A stretch of DNA of 64,000 nt. It comes from Pseudomonadota bacterium (GTDB lineage: Bacteria > Pseudomonadota > Gammaproteobacteria > Burkholderiales > Ferrovaceae). The stretch lies in the NCBI GenBank assembly GCA_021826025.1, contig JAKBBG010000002.1, positions 1 through 64,000 of the forward strand, read 5' to 3'. The notes under the pieces were generated by a model. It searched no databases. It saw only the letters and a program-made list of their open reading frames with translations, and was not told where the DNA came from. Shown here piece after piece: positions 8,594 through 16,364 of the stretch; position 1 is the stretch's first letter, and every line of letters begins with the position of its first letter. The translations under genes were made by a program, and so were the position numbers.

Positions 8594-9778
8594 ATGGCTG
8601 AATTCCCGAGAATCAATCGATTGCCGCCCTACGTATTCAACATTACGGGGGAGCTCAAGGCGGCTGCCCGCCGTCGCGGCGAAGACATCATCGACTTCGG
8701 GATGGGAAACCCCGACCAGCCGACCCCCCAGCATATCGTGGACAAGCTGGTGGAGGCGGCGCAGCGCAACGACACGCACGGCTATTCCCTGTCCAAGGGC
8801 ATCCCGCGCGTTCGCAAGGCCATCTGCAACTGGTACGAAAACCGCTACGGCGTCTCGCTGGACCACGAGACGGAGGCCATTTTCACCATCGGCTCGAAGG
8901 AAGGCATCGCGCACCTGATGCTTGCCATGCTCGACACCGGCGACATGGTGCTGGTTCCCAATCCGAGCTATCCCATCCACATTTACGGCCCGGTCATCGC
9001 GGGAGCGGACATCCGGCACATCCGCATGATGCCCGGCGTGGATTTCTTCGAGGAACTGGAAGCGGGCCTGCGCGGATCCTACCCCCGCCCCAAGCTTCTG
9101 ATCCTCAACTTCCCGAGCAATCCCACCACCCAGTGCGTGGACCTGGCATTTTTCGAACGCGTCGTGGCCATCGCACGGGAATTCGGGATTTACGTGGTGC
9201 ATGACCTTGCCTACGCCGACATCGTCTACGACGGCTACAAGGCGCCGTCCATATTGCAGGTGCCGGGTGCCAAGGACGTGGCCGTGGAGTTCTTTACCCT
9301 TTCCAAGAGCTACAGCATGGCCGGCTGGCGCGTCGGCTTCATGGTGGGCAACCGGGACCTGGTGGCGGCCCTGGGGCGCATGAAAAGCTACCATGATTAC
9401 GGCACCTTCACGCCCATCCAGGTGGCGTCCATCGTGGCGCTGGAAGGGCCGCAGGACTGCGTGGAAACGATCCGGGCCACCTACCAAAAGCGTCGCGACG
9501 TCATGGTGCAGGGCCTGCACAACCTGGGATGGATGGTGGACAACCCCAAGGCCACCATGTACGTCTGGGCAAAAATCCCGGAACAGTACCGGGCCATGGG
9601 ATCGCTCGAATTTTCCAAAAAACTGCTCCAGGACGCCAGGACAGCCGTGTCGCCCGGCATCGGTTTCGGCGAGTTGGGGGATGACCATGTGCGATTTTCC
9701 CTGATCGAAAACGAAGCCCGCACGCGGCAGGCGATCCGGGGCATTCGTGACATGTTTCGCAAGGACGGACTGATATGA
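8594..9778 (+). CDS. alaC: Alanine transaminase AlaC (class I/II aminotransferase)
   Basis: PLP-dependent aminotransferase interconverting pyruvate and alanine. The 394-residue form begins [16 protein letters not shown], closely like Ala[21 protein letters not shown] near residues 178-186, and the PLP lysine in [12 protein letters not shown] complete the picture. An earlier in-frame ATG at 8561 is less likely because a -10-like TAAAAT sits at 8554-8559, which would place the transcript start beyond that codon. hom overlaps the stop by ATGA, so the two are coupled. The alaC-hom-thrC order is common in betaproteobacteria. Confidence 0.92.
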   Translation: MAEFPRINRLPPYVFNITGELKAAARRRGEDIIDFGMGNPDQPTPQHIVDKLVEAAQRNDTHGYSLSKGIPRVRKAICNWYENRYGVSLDHETEAIFTIGSKEGIAHLMLAMLDTGDMVLVPNPSYPIHIYGPVIAGADIRHIRMMPGVDFFEELEAGLRGSYPRPKLLILNFPSNPTTQCVDLAFFERVVAIAREFGIYVVHDLAYADIVYDGYKAPSILQVPGAKDVAVEFFTLSKSYSMAGWRVGFMVGNRDLVAALGRMKSYHDYGTFTPIQVASIVALEGPQDCVETIRATYQKRRDVMVQGLHNLGWMVDNPKATMYVWAKIPEQYRAMGSLEFSKKLLQDARTAVSPGIGFGELGDDHVRFSLIENEARTRQAIRGIRDMFRKDGLI

Positions 9779-11097
9779 AACCCATACGTGTCGGGTTGCT
9801 GGGGCTGGGCGTCGTCGGCGGAGGCACTTATGCCATCCTCGAGCGCAACCGTGAGGAAATTTCCAGGCGGGCGGGCCGCGAAATCCATGTGGCCATGGCG
9901 GCAGTGCGCGACGTCGACCTCGAACGGGCGAGGGAGAAAACCGCCGGGCGGGTCGCGCTCACCACGGACCCGCAACAGGTGGTGAATTCCCCCGACGTGG
10001 ACATCGTGGCCGAATTGATGGGCGGCATCCACCCGGCCAAGGAACTGGTGCTGCAAGCCATCGCGCGGGGCAAGCACGTGGTGACGGCCAACAAGGCGCT
10101 GCTCGCCCTGCACGGCAACGAGATTTTCAAGGCCGCGCACGAACGCGGCGTGATGGTGGCGTTCGAAGCGGCCGTGGCTGGCGGCATCCCCATCATCAAG
10201 ACGCTGCGTGAAGGGTTGACGGCCAATCGCATCGAATGGATTGCCGGCATCATCAACGGAACCAGCAACTATATCCTGACCAGCATGCGTGACCGGGGCG
10301 TGAGTTTTTCGGAGGCGCTCAAGGAAGCCCAGTCCCTGGGTTACGCCGAAGCCGATCCCACCTTCGACATCGAAGGCATCGACGCGGCCCACAAGCTCAC
10401 CATCATGGCCGCCATCGCCTTCGGCATTCCCATGCAGTTCGAGCGGGCCTACACCGAAGGCATTTCAACGCTGACGGCGGAAGACATCCGCTATGCCGAA
10501 GAGTTCGGTTACCGCATCAAGCTCCTCGGCATCACGCGCCGGACCGCGCGCGGGATCGAACTGCGCGTCCATCCCACCCTGATCCCGGAAAGGCGCCTGA
10601 TCGCGAACGTGGACGGCGTCATGAACGCCGTGCTGGTGAAAGGCGACGCCGTCGGCACGACCCTTCATTACGGTGCCGGCGCAGGGGCGGAACCCACGGG
10701 ATCCTCCGTGGTGGCGGACCTGGTGGACATCACGCGCATGGCGACGGCCGACCCGGGCAACCGCGTGCCGCACCTGGCGTTCCAGCCCGACCAGATGCAC
10801 GACGACGTGGTTCTTCCCGTGGCCGAAATCGAAACGTCCTATTATTTGCGCATGCGGGCCTTCGACCGGCCCGGCGTGCTGGCGGACGTGACGCGCATCC
10901 TGGCGGACCTCGGCATCTCCATCGAAGCCATGCTGCAGCGCGAGCCGGCGGCCGGGGAAGAGCGGGTGGACGTCATCATGCTGACCCACCAGACCGTCGA
11001 ACGGCAGATCGACCAGGCCATCGCAAAAATCGAAGCGCTCGACAGCATATCCGGACCCGTGACCAGGATCCGCCTGGAACCCCTGGGCCCGGTCTAA
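9775..11097 (+). CDS. hom: Homoserine dehydrogenase
   Basis: NAD(P)H-dependent reduction of aspartate semialdehyde to homoserine, the branch point for threonine and methionine. The 440-residue protein has [12 protein letters not shown] at residues 8-19 for dinucleotide binding, VTANKALL near 102-109, [11 protein letters not shown] near 160-170 and [13 protein letters not shown] near 190-202. A C-terminal ACT domain (about 350-430, [16 protein letters not shown]) is the usual site of threonine feedback. It is monofunctional, with no aspartokinase domain. Coupled to alaC by a 4-base overlap; thrC follows after 9 bases. Confidence 0.97.
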   Translation: MKPIRVGLLGLGVVGGGTYAILERNREEISRRAGREIHVAMAAVRDVDLERAREKTAGRVALTTDPQQVVNSPDVDIVAELMGGIHPAKELVLQAIARGKHVVTANKALLALHGNEIFKAAHERGVMVAFEAAVAGGIPIIKTLREGLTANRIEWIAGIINGTSNYILTSMRDRGVSFSEALKEAQSLGYAEADPTFDIEGIDAAHKLTIMAAIAFGIPMQFERAYTEGISTLTAEDIRYAEEFGYRIKLLGITRRTARGIELRVHPTLIPERRLIANVDGVMNAVLVKGDAVGTTLHYGAGAGAEPTGSSVVADLVDITRMATADPGNRVPHLAFQPDQMHDDVVLPVAEIETSYYLRMRAFDRPGVLADVTRILADLGISIEAMLQREPAAGEERVDVIMLTHQTVERQIDQAIAKIEALDSISGPVTRIRLEPLGPV

Positions 11098-11106
11098 AGG
11101 AACCCC

Positions 11107-12222
11107 ATGGCTCATTATCAAGGACTGATACACCGCTATCGCGACCGCCTTCCGGTCAGCGACACGACCCCCGTCATCTCCCTCAACGAAGGCAACACGC
11201 CCCTGATCGCCCTGCAGCGCCTGCCGGCGCAGCTCGGGTTTTCAGGCCGGATTTTCGCCAAGTTCGAAGGCCTCAACCCGACCGGATCGTTCAAGGACCG
11301 CGGCATGACCATGGCGGTCACGAAAGCGGTGGAAGCAGGATCCAGGGCCATCATCTGCGCCTCGACCGGAAACACCTCCGCGGCCGCAGCCGCCTACGCC
11401 GCCCGCGCGGGCATCGCGAGCTTCGTGCTCATCCCCGACGGGAAAATCGCCCTGGGGAAGCTTGCCCAGGCCATGATGCACGGCGCGGTGGTCCTTCAGA
11501 TCCAGGGCAACTTCGACGACGGCATGCGGCTCGTGCAGGAAATTTCAGCGGAATTGCCGATCGCCCTGGTGAATTCCGTGAATCCCTATCGCCTGCAGGG
11601 GCAAAAAACCATCGCGTTCGAAGTGATCGACGCCCTGGGTGACGCGCCCGATTACCACGTCCTGCCCGTGGGCAACGCCGGCAACATCAGCGCGCACTGG
11701 ATGGGGTACAGCGAATCGGTCTGCCAGCAGACGGCCGCCTGCGGCCTGTGCAAAGGCCAGTGCCCCTACCACGGCAAGCCGCTCGCCACCCGCCGCCCGG
11801 TCATGCTGGGATATCAGGCCGCCGGATCTGCACCGTTTCTCAGGGGCGGCCCGGTCAGGAATCCGGAAACGGTCGCCACCGCGATCCGCATCGGCAACCC
11901 CATGTCCTGGGACCTGGCCTGGGCTGCCGTGAAGGAATCGGGCGGCTGGTTCGACGAGTGCACCGATGCCGAGATCCTGGAAGCGCAAGCGCTGCTGGCC
12001 CGGACGGAAGGGGTGTTTTGCGAGCCGTCTTCAGCCACTTCCCTGGCGGGTTTCATCAAGGATCTGCGGCAGGGAAAAATCAAGCCGGGCGCCACGGTCG
12101 TGGCCACCCTGACGGGACACGGACTCAAGGATCCCGACACGGCCATCGCCCAAAGCCCCCAGCCCCACCGCGTCGCAGCCGAACGCGGCGCGATCGGCGA
12201 GCTGATCCAGCGTCATTTATAA
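11107..12222 (+). CDS. thrC: Threonine synthase with an inserted four-cysteine cluster
   Basis: Converts O-phosphohomoserine to threonine. The 371-residue PLP enzyme has the cofactor lysine in GSFKDRG (K63), [18 protein letters not shown] near 85-102, and the phosphate-binding PVGNAGNIS near 191-199. Between the helix after that loop and the conserved [20 protein letters not shown] lies a segment (about residues 203-225) with C206, C212, C215 and C219, that is C-x5-C-x2-C-x3-C followed by Pro. As far as I know this is not part of ordinary ThrC. It looks like a small metal or Fe-S binding loop, but that is inference. Operon: alaC-hom-thrC. Confidence 0.93.
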   Translation: MAHYQGLIHRYRDRLPVSDTTPVISLNEGNTPLIALQRLPAQLGFSGRIFAKFEGLNPTGSFKDRGMTMAVTKAVEAGSRAIICASTGNTSAAAAAYAARAGIASFVLIPDGKIALGKLAQAMMHGAVVLQIQGNFDDGMRLVQEISAELPIALVNSVNPYRLQGQKTIAFEVIDALGDAPDYHVLPVGNAGNISAHWMGYSESVCQQTAACGLCKGQCPYHGKPLATRRPVMLGYQAAGSAPFLRGGPVRNPETVATAIRIGNPMSWDLAWAAVKESGGWFDECTDAEILEAQALLARTEGVFCEPSSATSLAGFIKDLRQGKIKPGATVVATLTGHGLKDPDTAIAQSPQPHRVAAERGAIGELIQRHL

Positions 12223-12275
12223 ACAGGTCGGAGCCATCCCTGGCGACGTCCAGACCACAAGAGAGAGGAGATCCT

Positions 12276-12716
12276 ATGGAAATCGTGCGAATTACCGACA
12301 CCCAGGGGCACGTGCAGGATGCTGCGCTGCTGGCCCGTGCTGAAACCGTGCATCGCCAGCTGCGGCCCCAGATTCCCCAGCCCTACGACGCCCGCATGCG
12401 GGAAATCTTCGCCACGGGAGCGGAAATGGCTGTGGCCGTGGAAAACGGGGAAGTGTGCGGCGTGGCCGTGTTTCGCGTGACCACCAATACCATGGTAGGG
12501 AAAAAGATCTACAGCGAAGATCTGGTGGCGGACGCCAACACGACGGTGAAAGGCGTGGGGCGGGCCCTGATGGATTTTCTGAAGGAGGAAGGCAAGGCGC
12601 GCGGCTGCGTCAGTCTCGAACTGGAATCGGGAACCCAGCGTGAAGGCGCCCACAAATTCTATTTCCGGGAAGGGTTCAGCATCAAGGCGTTCGGATTCAA
12701 GCAGCCGCTGGCCTGA
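12276..12716 (+). CDS. GNAT family N-acetyltransferase
   Basis: 146-residue single-domain acetyltransferase of unknown substrate. The acetyl-CoA-binding motif appears as KGVGRALMDFLKEEGK (about residues 90-105), followed by the typical beta-bulge LELESGTQREGAHKFYFREGF. The start was chosen at the ATG preceded by a strong GAGAGGAG ribosome binding site; the frame is open upstream, but that part lies over thrC. It lies 53 bases after thrC and just before an intrinsic terminator, so it probably ends the alaC-hom-thrC transcript. Nothing ties it to threonine metabolism beyond position. Confidence 0.82.
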   Translation: MEIVRITDTQGHVQDAALLARAETVHRQLRPQIPQPYDARMREIFATGAEMAVAVENGEVCGVAVFRVTTNTMVGKKIYSEDLVADANTTVKGVGRALMDFLKEEGKARGCVSLELESGTQREGAHKFYFREGFSIKAFGFKQPLA

Positions 12717-12740
12717 AAAAGGGGCAGAGGCATCGAACCG

Positions 12741-12768
12741 GGGCAAACCGCAGGGTTTGCCCTTTTTT
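12741..12768 (+). terminator. Rho-independent terminator after the GNAT gene
   Basis: A perfect 9-bp stem (GGGCAAACC at 12741-12749 pairing with GGTTTGCCC at 12754-12762), a GCAG loop, and a run of six T at 12763-12768. It is oriented for plus-strand transcripts and lies 24 bases after the GNAT stop. Its last bases overlap the end of the convergent mlaA gene. Confidence 0.92.
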
Positions 12769-13495
12769 ATTGGTCGTCGTCCGGCAGCGGCGGGGGATGG
12801 CCGTCGTAGATCAGGTTGCGGCGCTGCTGCAGGTAGGCGTCCCGCATGAAGGCGTAGGGGTCCAGGGCGGCCGTCTCGAGGACGTTGGTCGCCGCGAGCA
12901 GGTTGGAGCGGGTATGGACCGTCTGGAAGGCGAAAATCTCAGCCTCCTTGGTATAGGTCGTATTCAGGTACGCGTAAAACGTGAACGGGTAGTCGCCCAC
13001 GAGGCCCATGGAATCGCGCAAGGTGCTCGGGCCCAGCAGGGGCAGCACCAGGTAGGTGCTGTTGTCCCATCCCCAGACCGCGAGCGTTTGGCCGAAATCC
13101 TCCCGATGGTGCGGCAGGCCGGCCCCGGTGGCCACGTCGAAAAAGCCGAGCAGGCCCATGCTCGTGTTCATCAGGAAACGCACGCCGTCTTGCGAGCCCT
13201 GTTCGAGCTTGCCTTGCAGCAGGTCGTTGGCGAATACGGCGAGGTCGCCAAGGTTGCTGAAAAAATTGGAAATCCGGCTGCGCACGAAATCCGGCGTGAC
13301 GGCCACATATCCCTTGGCCACCGGTTTCAGCACCGCGCGGTCCAGGGTATCGTTGAACCGGTACATGGCGCGGTTGAACGGCTCCAACGGGTCGTTGTTG
13401 GGCAGGTCGTCATGGTTCTGGGCGGTTGCGCAGCCGGTCAAAAAAAGCGCGGCGCATGCCAGGACGGCACGGCAAAAGCGGGCAAGGTCGTTCAT
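12767..13495 (-). CDS. mlaA: MlaA/VacJ outer-membrane lipoprotein
   Basis: Outer-membrane component of the Mla pathway, which removes mislocalised phospholipids from the outer leaflet. The 242-residue precursor has a signal peptide with lipobox LTGC (C near residue 22). NDPLEPFNRAMYRFNDTLDRA follows, the MlaA hallmark, then NFFSNLGDLAVFANDLLQGK and the GWDNSTYLVLPLLGPST region. The other mla genes are not in the window, so it is unlinked here. It converges on the GNAT gene and is divergent from clpB with 97 bases between starts. Confidence 0.95.
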   Translation of the reverse strand: MNDLARFCRAVLACAALFLTGCATAQNHDDLPNNDPLEPFNRAMYRFNDTLDRAVLKPVAKGYVAVTPDFVRSRISNFFSNLGDLAVFANDLLQGKLEQGSQDGVRFLMNTSMGLLGFFDVATGAGLPHHREDFGQTLAVWGWDNSTYLVLPLLGPSTLRDSMGLVGDYPFTFYAYLNTTYTKEAEIFAFQTVHTRSNLLAATNVLETAALDPYAFMRDAYLQQRRNLIYDGHPPPLPDDDQ

Positions 13496-13530
13496 GGAGC
13501 GGCATTATATCCGACGAGACGGGGAAGACG

Positions 13531-13558
13531 CTTGATTTGCTGTGCTTTGACCCTATTT
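13531..13558 (+). promoter_or_regulatory. RpoH (sigma-32) type promoter of clpB
   Basis: CTTGATT (13531-13537), a 13-base spacer, then CCCTATTT (13551-13558). The known heat-shock consensus is CTTGAAA, 13-15 bases, CCCCATNT. The site ends 34 bases before the clpB ATG, leaving a short leader. Both position and match fit a heat-shock promoter. No equally good sigma-70 site is visible in the gap. Confidence 0.75.
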
Positions 13559-13592
13559 AACCGTCATTAGCCGATATTTACAGGGACCGAAC

Positions 13593-16178
13593 ATGCGCTT
13601 TGACAAAATGACCACCAAGTTCCAGGAGGCTTTTGCCGATGCCCAGAGCCTCGCGCTGGGGCAGGACAATGCCTACATCGAACCGCAGCATCTGCTCTCG
13701 GCCCTCCTGGGCCAGGCGGACGGCTCCACGCAGTCCCTGCTGACCAAGGCGGACGTGCAGCTGCCGGCCCTCAAGCAGTCCCTGCAGGCCTCCCTCGAAC
13801 GCCTGCCCAAAGTGGAAGGAACGGGCGGGGAAATCGGCGTTTCCCGCGACCTCAACAACCTGCTCAACCTGACGGAGAAGGAGGCCCGGAAGCGCAACGA
13901 CCAGTTCATCGCCTCCGAACTGTTCCTGCTCGCCCTGTGCGACGACAAGGGAGAGACCGGCCGCCTGTTCAAGCAGCACGGGGCGCAGAAGGCGCGCCTG
14001 GAAAGCGCGGTGGCCGCCATGCGCGGGGGTTCGTCGGTGGAAAGCCAGGCAGGGGAGACCCAGCGGGAGGCGCTCAGGAAATACACCCTGGACCTGACCG
14101 AGCGGGCCCGGCTTGGCAAGCTTGATCCGGTGATCGGCCGGGACGACGAAATCCGCCGGGTGATCCAGATCCTGCAGCGGCGCACCAAGAACAACCCCGT
14201 CCTGATCGGGGAGCCGGGGGTGGGGAAGACGGCCATCGTGGAAGGCCTGGCCCAGCGCATCGTCAACGACGAAGTGCCCGAATCCCTGCGCAACAAGCGG
14301 GTGCTCTCCCTCGACATGGCCGCGCTCCTGGCGGGAGCCAAATACCGGGGTGAATTCGAGGAGCGGCTGAAAGCCGTGCTCAAGGAACTGGCCCAGGACG
14401 AAGGGCAGTCCATCGTCTTCATCGACGAGCTGCATACCATGGTCGGCGCAGGCAAGGCGGAAGGCGCCATCGACGCGGGCAACATGCTCAAGCCGGCGCT
14501 CGCGCGCGGGGAGCTGCACTGCGTGGGGGCCACGACGCTTGACGAATACCGCAAATACATCGAGAAGGACGCCGCCCTGGAACGCCGCTTCCAGAAAGTG
14601 CAGGTGGGAGAGCCCACGGTGGAAGACACCATCGCGATCCTGCGCGGCCTGCAGGAGAAATACGAACTGCACCATGGCGTGGAAATCACCGACCCGGCCA
14701 TCGTGGCTGCGGCGGAACTGTCGCACCGCTACATCACGGACCGGTTCCTGCCCGACAAGGCCATCGACCTCATGGACGAGGCGGCCGCCCGCATCAAGAT
14801 GGAAATCGATTCCAAGCCGGAATCCATGGACAAGCTGTTCCGCCGGCTGATCCAGCTCAAGATCGAGCGCGAAGCCGTGCGGAAGGAATCCGACGAGGCG
14901 TCGCAGAAGCGGCTTGCGCTGCTTGAGGAGGAGATCCGCAAGCTGGAACTCGAATACGCCGACCTGGAGGAAATCTGGAAGGCGGAAAAAGCCCAGGTAC
15001 AGGGCACGCAGCATGTCAAGGAAGAGCTCGACCGGGTCAAGGCCGAGATGGAAGCGGCGCAGCGCCGGGGCGACCTGCAGAAGGCTTCGGAACTCAAGTA
15101 CGGCCGCATTCCCCAGCTCGAAGCCCAGCTGCGCCAGAGCGACCAGCAGGCCGCCGCGCCGCAGCAGCCCAACCGGCTGCTGCGCACCCAGGTGGGGGCC
15201 GAAGAAATCGCGGAAGTGGTTTCGCGAGCCACGGGAATCCCCGTTTCCAAAATGATGCAGGGGGAGCGGGAAAAACTGCTTCACATGGAAGCGCAGCTGC
15301 ACCGGCGGGTCGTCGGGCAGGACGAGGCCGTGCGCCTGGTGTCCGACGCCATCCGCCGTTCCAGGGCCGGGCTGAGCGATCCGGACAAGCCCTACGGCTC
15401 CTTTCTGTTCCTGGGGCCCACCGGGGTCGGGAAAACCGAGCTGTGCAAGGCGCTGGCGGGTTTCCTGTTCGACTCCGAGGATCACCTGATCCGCATCGAC
15501 ATGTCGGAATTCATGGAAAAGCATTCCGTGGCGCGGCTCATCGGCGCCCCTCCGGGCTACGTGGGCTACGAGGAAGGGGGCTACCTGACCGAGGCGGTGC
15601 GGCGCAAGCCCTATGCCGTGATCCTGCTCGACGAGGTGGAAAAGGCCCACCCCGACGTCTTCAACGTGCTGCTGCAGGTGCTGGACGACGGCCGCATGAC
15701 GGACGGGCAGGGGCGTACCGTGGATTTCAAGAACACGGTCGTCGTCATGACTTCCAACCTCGGTTCGCAGATGATCCAGCAAATGGCCGGTGACGATTAT
15801 GCGGTCGTCAAGCTTGCCGTGATGGCGGAAGTGAAAAACCATTTCCGCCCGGAATTCGTCAACCGGATCGACGAGATCGTGGTGTTCCACAGCCTCGGTG
15901 CCGAGCAGGTGCGTTCCATCGCCCGGATCCAGCTGCACCATCTGCAGGAGCGCCTGGAAAAAATGGATCTGGCCCTCGCCGTATCCGACGAGGCCCTGGA
16001 CAAGTTGGCGGAAACCGGTTTCGATCCGGTTTACGGCGCCCGGCCGCTCAAGCGGGCCATCCAGGCGGAAATTGAAAATTCCCTGGCCTTGCGCATCCTT
16101 CAGGGGGATTTCAAGCCCAAGGACACCATCCAGGTGGAGGTGTCCGGCGGAAAACTCGTCTTTTCGGCGAAAAAATAG
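13593..16178 (+). CDS. clpB: ATP-dependent disaggregase ClpB
   Basis: Hsp100 disaggregase that works with DnaK to rescue aggregated proteins. The 861 residues contain the N-terminal Clp repeats (about 1-145), AAA+ domain 1 with Walker A GEPGVGKT at 206-213, the coiled-coil middle domain (about 410-525, which distinguishes ClpB from ClpA), AAA+ domain 2 with Walker A GPTGVGKT at 608-615, and the C-terminal small domain. Length is standard. An AGGGA lies just upstream of the ATG and a sigma-32 promoter sits in the upstream gap, so it is presumably heat-induced. Confidence 0.98.
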   Translation: MRFDKMTTKFQEAFADAQSLALGQDNAYIEPQHLLSALLGQADGSTQSLLTKADVQLPALKQSLQASLERLPKVEGTGGEIGVSRDLNNLLNLTEKEARKRNDQFIASELFLLALCDDKGETGRLFKQHGAQKARLESAVAAMRGGSSVESQAGETQREALRKYTLDLTERARLGKLDPVIGRDDEIRRVIQILQRRTKNNPVLIGEPGVGKTAIVEGLAQRIVNDEVPESLRNKRVLSLDMAALLAGAKYRGEFEERLKAVLKELAQDEGQSIVFIDELHTMVGAGKAEGAIDAGNMLKPALARGELHCVGATTLDEYRKYIEKDAALERRFQKVQVGEPTVEDTIAILRGLQEKYELHHGVEITDPAIVAAAELSHRYITDRFLPDKAIDLMDEAAARIKMEIDSKPESMDKLFRRLIQLKIEREAVRKESDEASQKRLALLEEEIRKLELEYADLEEIWKAEKAQVQGTQHVKEELDRVKAEMEAAQRRGDLQKASELKYGRIPQLEAQLRQSDQQAAAPQQPNRLLRTQVGAEEIAEVVSRATGIPVSKMMQGEREKLLHMEAQLHRRVVGQDEAVRLVSDAIRRSRAGLSDPDKPYGSFLFLGPTGVGKTELCKALAGFLFDSEDHLIRIDMSEFMEKHSVARLIGAPPGYVGYEEGGYLTEAVRRKPYAVILLDEVEKAHPDVFNVLLQVLDDGRMTDGQGRTVDFKNTVVVMTSNLGSQMIQQMAGDDYAVVKLAVMAEVKNHFRPEFVNRIDEIVVFHSLGAEQVRSIARIQLHHLQERLEKMDLALAVSDEALDKLAETGFDPVYGARPLKRAIQAEIENSLALRILQGDFKPKDTIQVEVSGGKLVFSAKK

Positions 16179-16189
16179 GACCTTGCGGG

Positions 16190-16219
16190 TTGACAGGGCC
16201 GGCCGGCTCATTGGAAAAT
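16190..16219 (+). promoter_or_regulatory. Predicted sigma-70 promoter for the Mg2+ ATPase gene
   Basis: A perfect -35 TTGACA at 16190-16195, an 18-base spacer and GAAAAT at 16214-16219. It lies 11 bases after the clpB stop. Transcription from here would give a leader of about 140 bases before the mgtA start. The -35 is strong and the -10 moderate (4 of 6). Confidence 0.5.
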
Positions 16220-16307
16220 TTAAGGCTTCAAGTCTCTTGAAAAGGTGATCCGCCTTGGATTGTTCCAGTTTGATTATTGCTAGATCCGGCCCGATCGGAA
16301 CGCCATT

Positions 16308-16364
16308 GTCATGACCCTGTAACGGTGCCATGACTCAATTCCGGGGCTCCGGAATTGAGGTTTT
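16308..16364 (+). promoter_or_regulatory. Structured leader with Shine-Dalgarno-sequestering hairpin upstream of mgtA
   Basis: Two adjacent hairpins. The first pairs GTCATG (16308-16313) with CATGAC (16329-16334), with an inner ACC/GGT pairing. The second is a perfect 11-bp stem, CTCAATTCCGG (16334-16344) with CCGGAATTGAG (16349-16359), loop GGCT. It is followed by GTTTT and the ATG. The only Shine-Dalgarno-like sequence, GAGG at 16357-16360, is in the 3' arm, so the folded form should block initiation; the TTTT tail also makes it a weak terminator candidate. A three-codon frame (ATG ACC CTG TAA, 16311-16322) and another ATG at 16330 that reads through the hairpin could let translation open it. 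This is inferred from sequence only. Confidence 0.55.

Noticed and set aside
13578-16331. Very long open frame antiparallel to clpB (over 900 codons)
   Set aside because: High-GC codon bias leaves the opposite strand free of stops. The frame has no recognisable protein features, and clpB is unmistakable.
16226-16364. mgtA leader as a known M-box or yybP-ykoY riboswitch
   Set aside because: I could not find the conserved cores of either class. Only the hairpins themselves are supported.
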